A program made the translations under genes and the position numbers. From the NCBI RefSeq assembly GCF_946478805.1, contig NZ_CAMLDC010000011.1, positions 84,633 to 148,632 of the forward strand: a stretch of DNA of 64,000 nucleotides. The letters are read 5' to 3'. Below the pieces are notes generated by a model, which was given only the letters and a program-made list of their open reading frames with translations, was not told the DNA's origin and searched no databases. Positions 32,190 to 40,613 of this stretch are shown piece after piece (position 1 is the stretch's first letter; every line of letters begins with the position of its first letter). Origin of the DNA: an uncultured Fluviicola sp. (lineage in GTDB: Bacteria > Bacteroidota > Bacteroidia > Flavobacteriales > Crocinitomicaceae).

Positions 32190-35159
32190 CTATTTTACCG
32201 TGATTTCATCCAGGAACAACCAGGTCGGATTTCCAACTCCCAAATGCCAATCCGGGCATTTCCCATAATTTTCAACACTGAAACGGATAAACTTGCAAGA
32301 AGTCGGGGCGATTTCAAAATCGAGTTCACCTGTTTTCAAGGTTTCTCCTTCTTTCACCGGAACTCCCTGAACTTTTCCCAGTTTGCGGTAAGTGACACCA
32401 TCAGCAGAAACCTCAACGGCAACGGATTTCGGAGGGAAGATCCATGATTTCTGGTCTTGCAGGTATGAGAACCGGATCATTGAAATCTCTTTCGTTTCAT
32501 CCAACTCGATTATTCCTTGCACATCTTTCCCAAAAGTTCCCTGCCATTCTGTTCCCCTGTATTCCTCCGTTCCTCTTTGTCCATCAACCAATGCCTGCGA
32601 TCCACCACCCGAATACTGGTTCGCATATTCTGTAGACAGGTTGATTTTCTTATCGCGCACATACTTCGTAAACAAAGTTTTGATCGCTTTACTTTCAGAA
32701 CCGTCCTCGCGAACCACTTTTGCATACACAGGAGTGGTTTCATTCAATTGGATATTTTTTCCACCCTGTTTGTAGAATGGCTGGTATTTCTCTCCGTCAA
32801 AACTGTAGTAAACCTTCCCTTTCTCAAAGAAAAGCACATCGATTCCCAATTCCATCGTTGTTTCAAACATGGTTTGCGTTGCCGTGAAAAAAGGAACCGG
32901 AACAAACCCCGGATTCACTTCATTTCTCAAGTCCAACTCATAATTCGCAACCTGTTTGTTCGGTTTTGGCCCCATTGAGATTTCCAGGATCCCACCTCCC
33001 TTGATCATCTCGTGCGTGATGAATAATTTTTGGTATACCGTTCCATTCCAGGAGATCGATTGCACAAATTTGTTTTCCGCCGAATTATTCAAAGTCCGGA
33101 TCTCAAAGTCTGTTTTTTCTCCACGAATCACCACTTTATCCATCAGGGGCCTGCCGATCGCATACGTCGGACTTCCCGGAGAAACAGGATAAAAGCCCAT
33201 CGAACTCAGGACATACCAAGCCGACATCTGCCCGCAATCTTCATTTCCCGAAAGTCCATCCGGGCTATTGGTATAAAACGTCTTTAAAATAGTATCTATT
33301 AGAAATTCTGTCTTTTCAGGAGCTCCACAGTAATTGTAAGTGTACGCCATGTGATGGGAAGGCTCATTTCCATGTGCATATTGCCCGATCAAACCGGTGA
33401 TATCCGCCTGTTCACGTCCCGACATGGATGAAGAACCCAGGAACATCGAATCCAGGAAGTTTACCATTCCTTCGTTTCCTCCGTGCATGTCAATCAGCGT
33501 TTGCATGTGATGTGGCGCAGCCAGTGAATATTGCCATCCATTCGCTTCCGTAAAGTGATGATTCACTTCATTGGGTTTAAAGAATGGCAAGAAGATCCCG
33601 TCCTTTCTCGGTTGGAAGAAACGCGTTTCGGGATGCATCAGGTTCATCCAGTTTGCAGATCTGATCTGGTACTTCTTTGCAATATCCGTTTTGCCGAGTT
33701 TCTCTGCAAATTTTGAAATACACCAGTCATCATAGGCATATTCCAGGGTTTTCGAAACAGATTCCGCCTGCATATTCGCTGAAATAAAACCGGTTTCTTC
33801 GTATTGTTTCTTTCCCCACTGATCGGCAGTACTTGAAGCGATCATTGCTTCCAATAATCCTTCCGGATCTTCCAGTGGGATCCCTTTCAAATAAGCATCC
33901 GTAATGACAGAAACAGAATGATACCCGATCATGCAATTCGTTTCATTATTGGATAATGTCCAAACAGGAAGTAGGCCCGTATTCTGGTATTGCTTATAGA
34001 AAGAATTGACAAAATCGCTTACTTTTTGAGGTTGCGTAATGGTGTATAACGGATTGGCTCCTCTGTAAGTATCCCACAATGAAAAAACCGAATACATCGG
34101 GTTGGCTGAATACGAAATTTCATTTTTGAAATTCCGGTATTTCCCATCAACATCCGACCAAAGTGATGGATGAACGAAGGTATGATAAAGCGCTGTGTAA
34201 AAATTAGTTAACACCTCTTTCTGTTTCGATTCCACACGGATCTTGCTCAATTCAAGATCCCAGGCTCCAACTGCTTTTGCGCGAACTACATCAAAATCAA
34301 ATGAATTCAATTCCGATTTCAAATTGGAAACCGCACCATTTTCACTTGTGCCCGAAATACCAACCCGAACCGAAATCTCTTTCACTCCATCCGGAAATTC
34401 CATCACAAACAGATAAGTGCCTGTTTTCTCATCCTGGATCCATTTGGTCTTTGTAAAAGGAATGGACGTTTCCAGGTTGAAATAAAGATGCTGATTCGTT
34501 GCCCAAGCTTCAGAAACACGTTTACCGCTTACAGAAGTAGCTGACGTTTTTGTTGCCGAAACTTCCAAAACACGGTCCCGGTAACCCAAATCAATCAGGA
34601 TGTATCTTTTTCCCTTTGAGTTGGAAAATTGATAACGATGCAAAGCACAACGCAAAGTAGCTGTCAAATCTGCAGTAATGCCATTTTCCATTTCCACATG
34701 GTAATAACCCGGAAGCGCTTTTTCTTTCGAATGCCTGAAAACAGAACCGAATCCACCGGCTTTTTTGTATCCCGGAACGGCATTCAACTTTCCTTGTTGC
34801 GGAACCAACAACACATCCGCATAATCAGGGATTCCTGTTCCGCTTAAATGCGTATGGCTGAATCCGTAGATCACGGAATCGGAATAATGGTAACCTCCGC
34901 AACCATCCCAACCTTCATAACGTGTATCCGGCCCTACCTGGACCATTCCGAATGGAAGAACAGGCCCGGGAAAAGTATGCCCGTGTCCGCCTGTACCGAC
35001 AAAAGTGTTCACATATTGTGAGGGATTCGGCCGACTATCGCTTAACTTGTTTGAAAAAACCTTATCTCTTGCAGCATCCGAATTGTTTTTCAATTCCTGG
35101 ATTTGAGAAAAACCCGGGAAAGAACAAATAAGCGTAAGTAGAAGTATCCTGTTTTTCAT
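32190..35159 (-). CDS. GH92 family alpha-mannosidase with C-terminal F5/8 type C-like domain
   Basis: A 989-residue exported glycosidase (signal peptide to about residue 18). The N-terminal part begins YVNTFVGTGGHGHTFPGPVLPFGMVQVGPD and GWDGCGGYHYSDSVIYGFSHTHLSGTG, both diagnostic for GH92, with the catalytic (alpha/alpha)6 domain to about residue 730 (GNEDCGQMSAWYVLSSMGFYP). Residues about 755-830 resemble a chitobiase-type insert (YYSFDGEKYQPFYK), and residues about 840-989 a discoidin-like galactose-binding domain. GH92 enzymes are calcium-dependent exo-mannosidases, often alpha-1,2, acting on N-glycans or mannans. The ROK kinase gene 36 nt upstream suggests use of the released sugar. Confidence 0.93.
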   Translation of the reverse strand: MKNRILLLTLICSFPGFSQIQELKNNSDAARDKVFSNKLSDSRPNPSQYVNTFVGTGGHGHTFPGPVLPFGMVQVGPDTRYEGWDGCGGYHYSDSVIYGFSHTHLSGTGIPDYADVLLVPQQGKLNAVPGYKKAGGFGSVFRHSKEKALPGYYHVEMENGITADLTATLRCALHRYQFSNSKGKRYILIDLGYRDRVLEVSATKTSATSVSGKRVSEAWATNQHLYFNLETSIPFTKTKWIQDEKTGTYLFVMEFPDGVKEISVRVGISGTSENGAVSNLKSELNSFDFDVVRAKAVGAWDLELSKIRVESKQKEVLTNFYTALYHTFVHPSLWSDVDGKYRNFKNEISYSANPMYSVFSLWDTYRGANPLYTITQPQKVSDFVNSFYKQYQNTGLLPVWTLSNNETNCMIGYHSVSVITDAYLKGIPLEDPEGLLEAMIASSTADQWGKKQYEETGFISANMQAESVSKTLEYAYDDWCISKFAEKLGKTDIAKKYQIRSANWMNLMHPETRFFQPRKDGIFLPFFKPNEVNHHFTEANGWQYSLAAPHHMQTLIDMHGGNEGMVNFLDSMFLGSSSMSGREQADITGLIGQYAHGNEPSHHMAYTYNYCGAPEKTEFLIDTILKTFYTNSPDGLSGNEDCGQMSAWYVLSSMGFYPVSPGSPTYAIGRPLMDKVVIRGEKTDFEIRTLNNSAENKFVQSISWNGTVYQKLFITHEMIKGGGILEISMGPKPNKQVANYELDLRNEVNPGFVPVPFFTATQTMFETTMELGIDVLFFEKGKVYYSFDGEKYQPFYKQGGKNIQLNETTPVYAKVVREDGSESKAIKTLFTKYVRDKKINLSTEYANQYSGGGSQALVDGQRGTEEYRGTEWQGTFGKDVQGIIELDETKEISMIRFSYLQDQKSWIFPPKSVAVEVSADGVTYRKLGKVQGVPVKEGETLKTGELDFEIAPTSCKFIRFSVENYGKCPDWHLGVGNPTWLFLDEITVK

Positions 35160-35195
35160 ATGGCTAAATTTTTAATCACCAGCCACGGCTGGCTC

Positions 35196-36143
35196 TTATT
35201 TTTTGATTGCATTCCAGAACATGGAAGCTGCCGTACCTAATACAGCCGCATTCATATCGTGAAGTGCAGAATTTCTAATTTCGATGTGTCCCTGATAAAT
35301 TTGAAGCAGGTTCTCTTCCATGTATTTTTTTACTTTTTCAGAAAAATAAGCACCGCTTTGTGCCAATCCTCCAAAAAGAATGTATGCTTTCGGATTCGAG
35401 AAAGCAGCAAAATCAGCTAAGGCGATCCCAAGCATCTCAGCCGTATAATCCACGATTTCACATGCAAACTCATCTCCGTCACTCGCTGCCTGGAAAACCT
35501 CTTTTGCCGTAATTTTAGAAATTCCGTTCAACCTGGAATCCGCTTTACTGACACTTTCCAACTCTTCCACACTTCGAACAACACCCGTACTGGAAACATA
35601 AGTTTCCAAACAACCTTTTCTTCCACATCCGCATAAACGTCCATTATGAACCACGCGAATATGACCATATTCACCCGCAAATCCCTGCGAACCCACAATG
35701 AGTTCTCCATTGATGAAAATACCGGAACCAAGACCTGTTCCAAGCGTAATCAACACAAAATCATTCAGATCTTTGGCGTTCCCGAATAAATGCTCCCCGA
35801 TGGCTGCCGCATTGGCATCATTGGCAAGTAAAGTTGGCCGATGGAATTTCTGCTCGAATAATTCTGCAATCGGAATCACTCCTTTCCATTTCAGATTCGG
35901 TGCGAATTCAATATTTCCGGTAAATGCATTTCCATTTGGAGCACCGACCCCCAAACCTAACAGATTATCCAGAAATCCATTATCCTTAACATCCCGGTAA
36001 ATTTTTTCTACCAGGTCTTCCGGGTCTGAATAATCAGTAGTAGTAATGGATTCTTCAAATAACACCTCCCCATTTCGGTTCACCAAACCATAAGCAGTGT
36101 TGGTTCCACCGATATCTATGCCTAATGCAACATGTTCAATCAT
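35196..36143 (-). CDS. ROK family sugar kinase
   Basis: A 315-residue ROK kinase. The ATP-binding start is LGIDIGGTNTAYGLVN; the substrate and metal region is NDANAAAIGEHLFG, with LGTGLGSGIFINGE for phosphate; and the ROK zinc motif is GHIRVVHNGRLCGCGRKGCLETY. It phosphorylates a hexose such as glucose, mannose or N-acetylmannosamine. Its position before the GH92 mannosidase gene on the same strand makes mannose a sensible guess. No DNA-binding domain is present, so it is an enzyme, not a ROK repressor. Confidence 0.9.
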   Translation of the reverse strand: MIEHVALGIDIGGTNTAYGLVNRNGEVLFEESITTTDYSDPEDLVEKIYRDVKDNGFLDNLLGLGVGAPNGNAFTGNIEFAPNLKWKGVIPIAELFEQKFHRPTLLANDANAAAIGEHLFGNAKDLNDFVLITLGTGLGSGIFINGELIVGSQGFAGEYGHIRVVHNGRLCGCGRKGCLETYVSSTGVVRSVEELESVSKADSRLNGISKITAKEVFQAASDGDEFACEIVDYTAEMLGIALADFAAFSNPKAYILFGGLAQSGAYFSEKVKKYMEENLLQIYQGHIEIRNSALHDMNAAVLGTAASMFWNAIKK

Positions 36144-36205
36144 GCTGTAAAAATGGGATTTTTTTTTGAGAATTAAATTTTAGTAAATTGATTTAGCAAT
36201 CTGCT

Positions 36206-36853
36206 TCATCTTAAATTAACATTCCATTCTTTTAGAAAATTGAACACAAATCCTTCCATTAACCGATGTCTTTCCTCCCCGATCGTTTTCGCAGTTTCCG
36301 TTCTCAGCCTGTCTTTTATCAATAAAAGTTTCTCGTAAAAATGATTCAGGGTATGTGACTTGTCGGAAGAATAAGCATCAAAATCCGTATGCAGCAATGG
36401 TCCCAAATCGGGTTCATAAAAAGATCGGTCGTTTTTTCCTCCGTAATGAAATGCCCTTGCAATTCCAATTGCCCCGATAGCATCCAGGCGATCGGCATCC
36501 CGGACAATATCCAGTTCCAGGCTTTCAATCACATCACTCACTCCTGCCCCTTTGAACGAAACCTTATCAACTATATCGCAAACCCGGTTTATTAATTGCT
36601 CATCCGCTTGTAACCCGGAAAGTATTTCCCGCGATACTCTTCCGCAATCATTTTTAATTCCACCATTCAGTTTGTGGTCCGAAATATCGTGAAGTAAGGC
36701 CGCCAGCCGGACAACCAACAGATTCCCTCCTTCCTTTGATTGAATATGCTCTGCCAATTTCAATACCCGTTCAATGTGATACCAATCATGATCCGCACTT
36801 TCACTTTTAAACTTTTCTTCAACTATTGATTTTACTTCTTCCAACAAATTCAT
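36206..36853 (-). CDS. HD domain phosphohydrolase (YedJ/YpgQ-like)
   Basis: A 215-residue HD-superfamily protein. Metal ligands are visible: His in DHDWYHIERVLKLA, His-Asp in LAALLHDISDHK and Asp in IVRDADRLDAIGAIGIARAF. The length and these signatures match small predicted nucleotide phosphohydrolases related to YedJ and YpgQ. It is cytosolic. It lies 62 nt upstream of the ROK gene on the same strand and might be co-transcribed, but the function does not suggest a link. Confidence 0.88.
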   Translation of the reverse strand: MNLLEEVKSIVEEKFKSESADHDWYHIERVLKLAEHIQSKEGGNLLVVRLAALLHDISDHKLNGGIKNDCGRVSREILSGLQADEQLINRVCDIVDKVSFKGAGVSDVIESLELDIVRDADRLDAIGAIGIARAFHYGGKNDRSFYEPDLGPLLHTDFDAYSSDKSHTLNHFYEKLLLIKDRLRTETAKTIGEERHRLMEGFVFNFLKEWNVNLR

Positions 36854-36928
36854 TTCAATTTTCTTAATATTATGCTTGCATAAGTTGTTAAAACACTCTA
36901 AATTGCAAATAAATCTAAAATCTCTCTT

Positions 36929-37759
36929 ATGAAAAAATTAATTCTACCTGTTTTAGCAGTTATGGCCATGGGAACTGCATCTGCACAATTCAACTTGGGT
37001 ATTTCTGCCGGTTATGGAATTGGTTCGCCGGGCCATGTGTTGGGGACAAACACTACTGCGGGAAGTAATGGCTCCTATAGTGAAAAGAATATTTACGGAA
37101 CATTGGGAAATGGAATTCAGGCCAATTTAACTCCCGGATATATGTTTGGGGAGCACTTTGGAATGGAATTAGGGTTAAACGGATTCTTCGGTTCTAAAAC
37201 AACCGTTGATGAGGCAAGTGTCCCTACCGGGGATTACAAGCATACTCAATCATCTACGCAATTTCGTATCGCACCCGCAGTCGTGATCAAATCAGGCGGA
37301 GAAAAAATCTCTGTATACGCACGTACAGGGTTACTTCTACCATTAATTGGTTCCGTTAAATCGGAAATCAGCGACGCAACAAATCCTGTAGCAGTAACAG
37401 AAGTTTCATTAAAAACCAGTGGAAAAGTAGGCTTAGGATATACAGGGGCTTTGGGACTGAATGTACATTTCGGAAAAAAATTCGGATTCTTTGCCGAAGT
37501 TGGAGCAAACAGTTTACGTGTTAAATCGAAAAAAACTGAAATAACAAAATATTCTGTGAATGGGAACGATGTGTTAGGAAACATTTCCACTTACGGTAAG
37601 GAAACGAAGTATGTTGATGAGTTAACCAATTCATCAAACAACGCAGGAACAAACCCTACGGGGACAAATGCAAACAGTGCAAAAGAAGACCTGAGACAAG
37701 TTGCAAACTTCAGCAACTTCTTCATCCAGGTTGGTTTCAAGATCACATTTGGTGAGTAA
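36929..37759 (+). CDS. Outer-membrane beta-barrel-like protein
   Basis: A 276-residue exported protein. Signal peptide residues 1-19 (LAVMAMGTASAQ). The mature part alternates glycine- and aromatic-rich strands (FNLGISAGYGIGSPG; FGMELGLNGFFGSK; VGLGYTGALGLNVHFGKKFGFFAEVG) and ends FSNFFIQVGFKITFGE, with a C-terminal aromatic strand as in outer-membrane barrels. A loop near 230-255 is Asn/Ser/Thr-rich. The role (porin-like or adhesin) is unknown. Confidence 0.75.
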   Translation: MKKLILPVLAVMAMGTASAQFNLGISAGYGIGSPGHVLGTNTTAGSNGSYSEKNIYGTLGNGIQANLTPGYMFGEHFGMELGLNGFFGSKTTVDEASVPTGDYKHTQSSTQFRIAPAVVIKSGGEKISVYARTGLLLPLIGSVKSEISDATNPVAVTEVSLKTSGKVGLGYTGALGLNVHFGKKFGFFAEVGANSLRVKSKKTEITKYSVNGNDVLGNISTYGKETKYVDELTNSSNNAGTNPTGTNANSAKEDLRQVANFSNFFIQVGFKITFGE

Positions 37760-37814
37760 ACGGTATCGGTTTTATTGGTTAGGGGTGAGATAGAAATATC
37801 TTGCCCTTTTTTAT

Positions 37815-37844
37815 TTGCAGATACTGAAGCTTTTACTATCTTTG
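37815..37844 (+). promoter_or_regulatory. Promoter of the rpsP operon
   Basis: TTG (37815-37817), 19-nt spacer, TATCTTTG (37837-37844), a perfect -7 box. The leader of about 65 nt contains the hairpin GGGGT-TTCGC-ACCCC (37889-37903), 15 nt before the rpsP start, a possible site for translational feedback. Confidence 0.7.
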
Positions 37845-37917
37845 CACCCTGTTTATTCGCTAAACAGAAGTTAATATTCATTTTAACCGGGGTTTCGCAC
37901 CCCAAACAATTAACATT

Positions 37918-38556
37918 ATGGCAACACGTATTCGTTTGCAAAGACACGGTAAAAAAGGAAAAGCAGTTTTCCACGTAGTAGTAGCTGATTCTCGCGCTAA
38001 GCGTGATGGTAAATTCATCGAGAAATTGGGAATTTACAATCCGAACACGAACCCGGCAACAATTGACATCAATTTTGAATCAACTTTAAAATGGGTTGGT
38101 ACAGGAGCTGAAATGTCTGATACTGCACGTGCAATTCTTTCTTACAAAGGAGTTTTGTACAAAAACCACCTTTTGAAAGGTGTAACAAAAGGAGCTTTGA
38201 CTGCAGAGCAAGTAGAAACTAAGTTTGCTGCTTGGGAAGCTGATAAAGCATCTAAAATCCAAGGTAAGATCGAAGGTCTTGGAAAAGACGCTGTTGCTGA
38301 TAAAGCTGCACGTTTGAAAGCGGAAGCTGATGCAAATGACGCAAAAGCAAAAGCTATTGAAGCTAAAAACACACCTGTTGAAGAAGCTCCTGTAGTTGAA
38401 GAGGCTGCTGCTGAAGAAGTAGAAGCATCAACAGAAGAAGTTGCAACTGAAGAAGCTCCTGCAGAGGAAGCTACTCCGGAAGCTGCTGCTGAAGAACCAA
38501 CAACTGAAGCTCCTGCAGAGGATGCTCCGGCTGCTGAAGGAGAAGCTGAGGCTTAA
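37918..38556 (+). CDS. rpsP: 30S ribosomal protein S16 with long Ala/Glu-rich tail
   Basis: A 212-residue protein. Residues 1 to about 85 are S16 (ATRIRLQRHGKKGKAVFHVVVADSRAKRDGKFIEKLGIYNPN is the start). Residues about 110-145 are Lys/Ala-rich helix, and the last about 70 residues are an acidic low-complexity tail of repeated EEAPAEE/EAAAEE-like units ending EGEAEA. The usual S16 has 80-100 residues, so the tail more than doubles it; extended S16 proteins occur in Bacteroidota. It is followed 17 nt later by rimM, the classical rpsP-rimM order. Confidence 0.95.
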   Translation: MATRIRLQRHGKKGKAVFHVVVADSRAKRDGKFIEKLGIYNPNTNPATIDINFESTLKWVGTGAEMSDTARAILSYKGVLYKNHLLKGVTKGALTAEQVETKFAAWEADKASKIQGKIEGLGKDAVADKAARLKAEADANDAKAKAIEAKNTPVEEAPVVEEAAAEEVEASTEEVATEEAPAEEATPEAAAEEPTTEAPAEDAPAAEGEAEA

Positions 38557-38573
38557 TTCATTAAAGTTGATCA

Positions 38574-39104
38574 ATGCAACATTCTGATTGCTTTCAACTT
38601 GGTTATATTGCGAAACTTCACGGATACAAAGGTGAAGTTTCGCTTTTTTTAGACGTAACCAACCCGGAAGACTACCGAACACTCGATGCTTTCTTTATTG
38701 ACATCAACGGACAACTGACTCCCTTCTTTGTCAAATCCTTTGTATTGAAAAATAAAGGTTTTGCAGCTGTTAAGCTGGAAGGTGTCGATTCCGAAAATGA
38801 TGCGAAAATAATCCTTCGAAAAAACTGTTACCTTCCATTATCGATTCTTCCCGAATTGGATGACATGCATTTCTATGATCACGAGATCATCGGTTTCAAA
38901 CTAAATGACACTCGTTATGGTGAAGCAGGAATCATTGAGCAAGTGATTGACAATAATGTGAACCCCTTGATCCAGGTAATGAACGGTGATAAAGAAATTC
39001 TCATTCCATTTGTCGAAGGACTTGTTCAGAAGGTAGATCGAAAATCCAAAACATTACACGTAACTTCTCCGGAAGGACTGATTGAAATGTATATGGGAGA
39101 ATGA
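38574..39104 (+). CDS. rimM: Ribosome maturation factor RimM
   Basis: A 176-residue protein of usual length. The N-terminal RimM barrel shows LGYIAKLHGYKGEVSLFLDVTNPEDYR; the C-terminal PRC-barrel shows EIIGFKLNDTRYGEAGIIEQVIDNNVNPLIQV and EILIPFVEGLVQKVDRKSKTLHV. RimM helps fold the 16S rRNA 3' domain in 30S assembly. Directly follows rpsP and overlaps the next gene by 4 nt. Confidence 0.93.
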   Translation: MQHSDCFQLGYIAKLHGYKGEVSLFLDVTNPEDYRTLDAFFIDINGQLTPFFVKSFVLKNKGFAAVKLEGVDSENDAKIILRKNCYLPLSILPELDDMHFYDHEIIGFKLNDTRYGEAGIIEQVIDNNVNPLIQVMNGDKEILIPFVEGLVQKVDRKSKTLHVTSPEGLIEMYMGE

Positions 39105-39802
39105 GTGTTTTCCAATTCAAACACTTTCAAATTCACCAAGGGAACAGCGCTTTAAAAGTCGGTACCGACTCCATGATTCTCGGAGCAATCTGCCACTGGC
39201 AGAATCCAATAAGTTTACTGGATATCGGAACCGGAACCGGTGTCCTTGCCCTGATGTGCGCGCAACGTTTTCATTTTAAAGAAATTACAGGACTCGAAAT
39301 CTCAGAAAAAGCCATTATTGATGCACAGACCAATGCCCGGAACTCCCCGTTCATCTCCCTGATTTCAATTGTAAACCAGGCACTACAGGATTATTATCCA
39401 ACTGAACAGTTTGATGCGATCATCAGTAATCCACCGTTCTTCGAGAACAGTTCAAAAAACCCCGACGAGAACAAATCATTGGCCAGACATACCGAAAGCC
39501 TTTCCTTCTCCGAATTAATTCAAGCAATCGCGAGATTATTAACTTCAGATGGAAAAGCATGGATCATCCTTCCCTTCGAAAGCAAGGATCAAATCATTCA
39601 ACTGGCAAGAGAAAACGATTTGTTCGTTTCGGATCTGATCACCCTTTTCGGAAAACCGGATAAACCTACCAGAATAATCGTTTCATTAGGAAAACAGGTT
39701 TCGGAAATTCATTCCTCGTCCCTTTGTGTCCGAACAGAAGACGGAGCATACGCGCAAGAATACAAAGTCCTTACGCAAGAATTTCACGATCGGGAATTAT
39801 AA
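39101..39802 (+). CDS. trmN: tRNA1(Val) (adenine37-N6)-methyltransferase
   Basis: A 233-residue Rossmann methyltransferase of the TrmN6/YfiC type. It starts MSVFQFKHFQIHQGNSALKV, has SAM-binding LLDIGTGTGVLALMCAQR and the N6-adenine catalytic motif ISNPPFF, followed by KSLARHTESLSF. It modifies A37 of a valine tRNA in E. coli. It overlaps rimM by 4 nt (ATGA) and ends convergently with a thioredoxin-like gene, the two stops overlapping by 6 nt. Confidence 0.9.
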   Translation: MSVFQFKHFQIHQGNSALKVGTDSMILGAICHWQNPISLLDIGTGTGVLALMCAQRFHFKEITGLEISEKAIIDAQTNARNSPFISLISIVNQALQDYYPTEQFDAIISNPPFFENSSKNPDENKSLARHTESLSFSELIQAIARLLTSDGKAWIILPFESKDQIIQLARENDLFVSDLITLFGKPDKPTRIIVSLGKQVSEIHSSSLCVRTEDGAYAQEYKVLTQEFHDREL

Positions 39803-40345
39803 CAAAGCCGCTATCTCTTCCTGGATTTCCACCCCGTGATGTTCATTGTACCAATTCTGAAGTTTAATTTTCACTTCTTCGAATGGAACCTTACTTGCAT
39901 GCATTTCCTGGTAAAGTTCCTGGCATTCGACCGGTCTAGGTCCCCAATTCGCCAGATCTTCTCCATTTGCATTTTTGATGATTAATTTCGGAATGGCTTT
40001 CCCTCCATTTGTAAGATAATCCATAATGCGATTCGGTTCTGCATCGCGCAATTCATAATCAATGTGGATCAATGGATTCAGGTCCGCCATCATTTGAATG
40101 AAAGGTACAATATGCGAAGCATCACCACACCAAGGTTCAGTGATCACAATCCATTGCTGTTTTTCCTTGATTGATTGGATCTTTTCCTTCACGTGCGGAA
40201 GTATTTCCCCTTTTTTCAACCAGCGGTTCATACGCGACCAGTTCAATTTGGTGTAATTGAAATAATCAGGATTATCGTAAGGCGTTTGTGGGTTTTGTGA
40301 GTTTAAAATCTGTTCGAATTGTTCCAAGTAAGTTTGAAAAGTCAT
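39797..40345 (-). CDS. Thioredoxin-family protein with single active-site cysteine
   Basis: A 182-residue cytosolic protein of the thioredoxin-like superfamily found in Bacteroidota. The predicted active-site segment is IVITEPWCGDASHIVPFI: Trp-Cys-Gly-Asp instead of WCGPC, so only the first cysteine is present. GGKAIPKLIIKNANGE contains the cis-Pro region. A single-Cys motif points to monothiol or non-disulfide chemistry. Its function is not known. The upstream gap 40346-40613 separates it from the M16 protease gene. Confidence 0.8.
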   Translation of the reverse strand: MTFQTYLEQFEQILNSQNPQTPYDNPDYFNYTKLNWSRMNRWLKKGEILPHVKEKIQSIKEKQQWIVITEPWCGDASHIVPFIQMMADLNPLIHIDYELRDAEPNRIMDYLTNGGKAIPKLIIKNANGEDLANWGPRPVECQELYQEMHASKVPFEEVKIKLQNWYNEHHGVEIQEEIAALL

Positions 40346-40452
40346 GTCTGTAAATTTGAATGACTCAAAGTTAGTTTCAATTCATCTGAAACAAGTATAA
40401 AAAACGATAAATTAATCGAATCCCTTTAAGGTAGGATTTCAAGATTAAACAT

Positions 40453-40581
40453 CAGCTGACGTAATATTGCGGAATTACGTACCCGGCCTGTATTAAGACT
40501 TTAAAGGTTATTCTCAGTTTCAACAAAAAAACAGAAATTCAAGAATGCATCCCCCTTGTTAGTAATTTAGCTAAATTGCTA
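40453..40581. other. Intergenic dyads in the 40346-40613 gap
   Basis: Two symmetrical elements stand out: ACGTAAT-N8-ATTACGT (perfect 7-bp arms, near 40460) and the near-perfect 22-bp palindrome at 40560-40581 (AATTTAGCTAAATT core, 20 of 22 positions symmetrical). Neither is followed by a T-run on the minus strand, so they are not simple terminators. They could be binding sites. Nothing else is seen in the gap. Confidence 0.4.
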
Positions 40582-40613
40582 ATTCTACATTCCAAGAACT
40601 GCAACTTTTGGGA

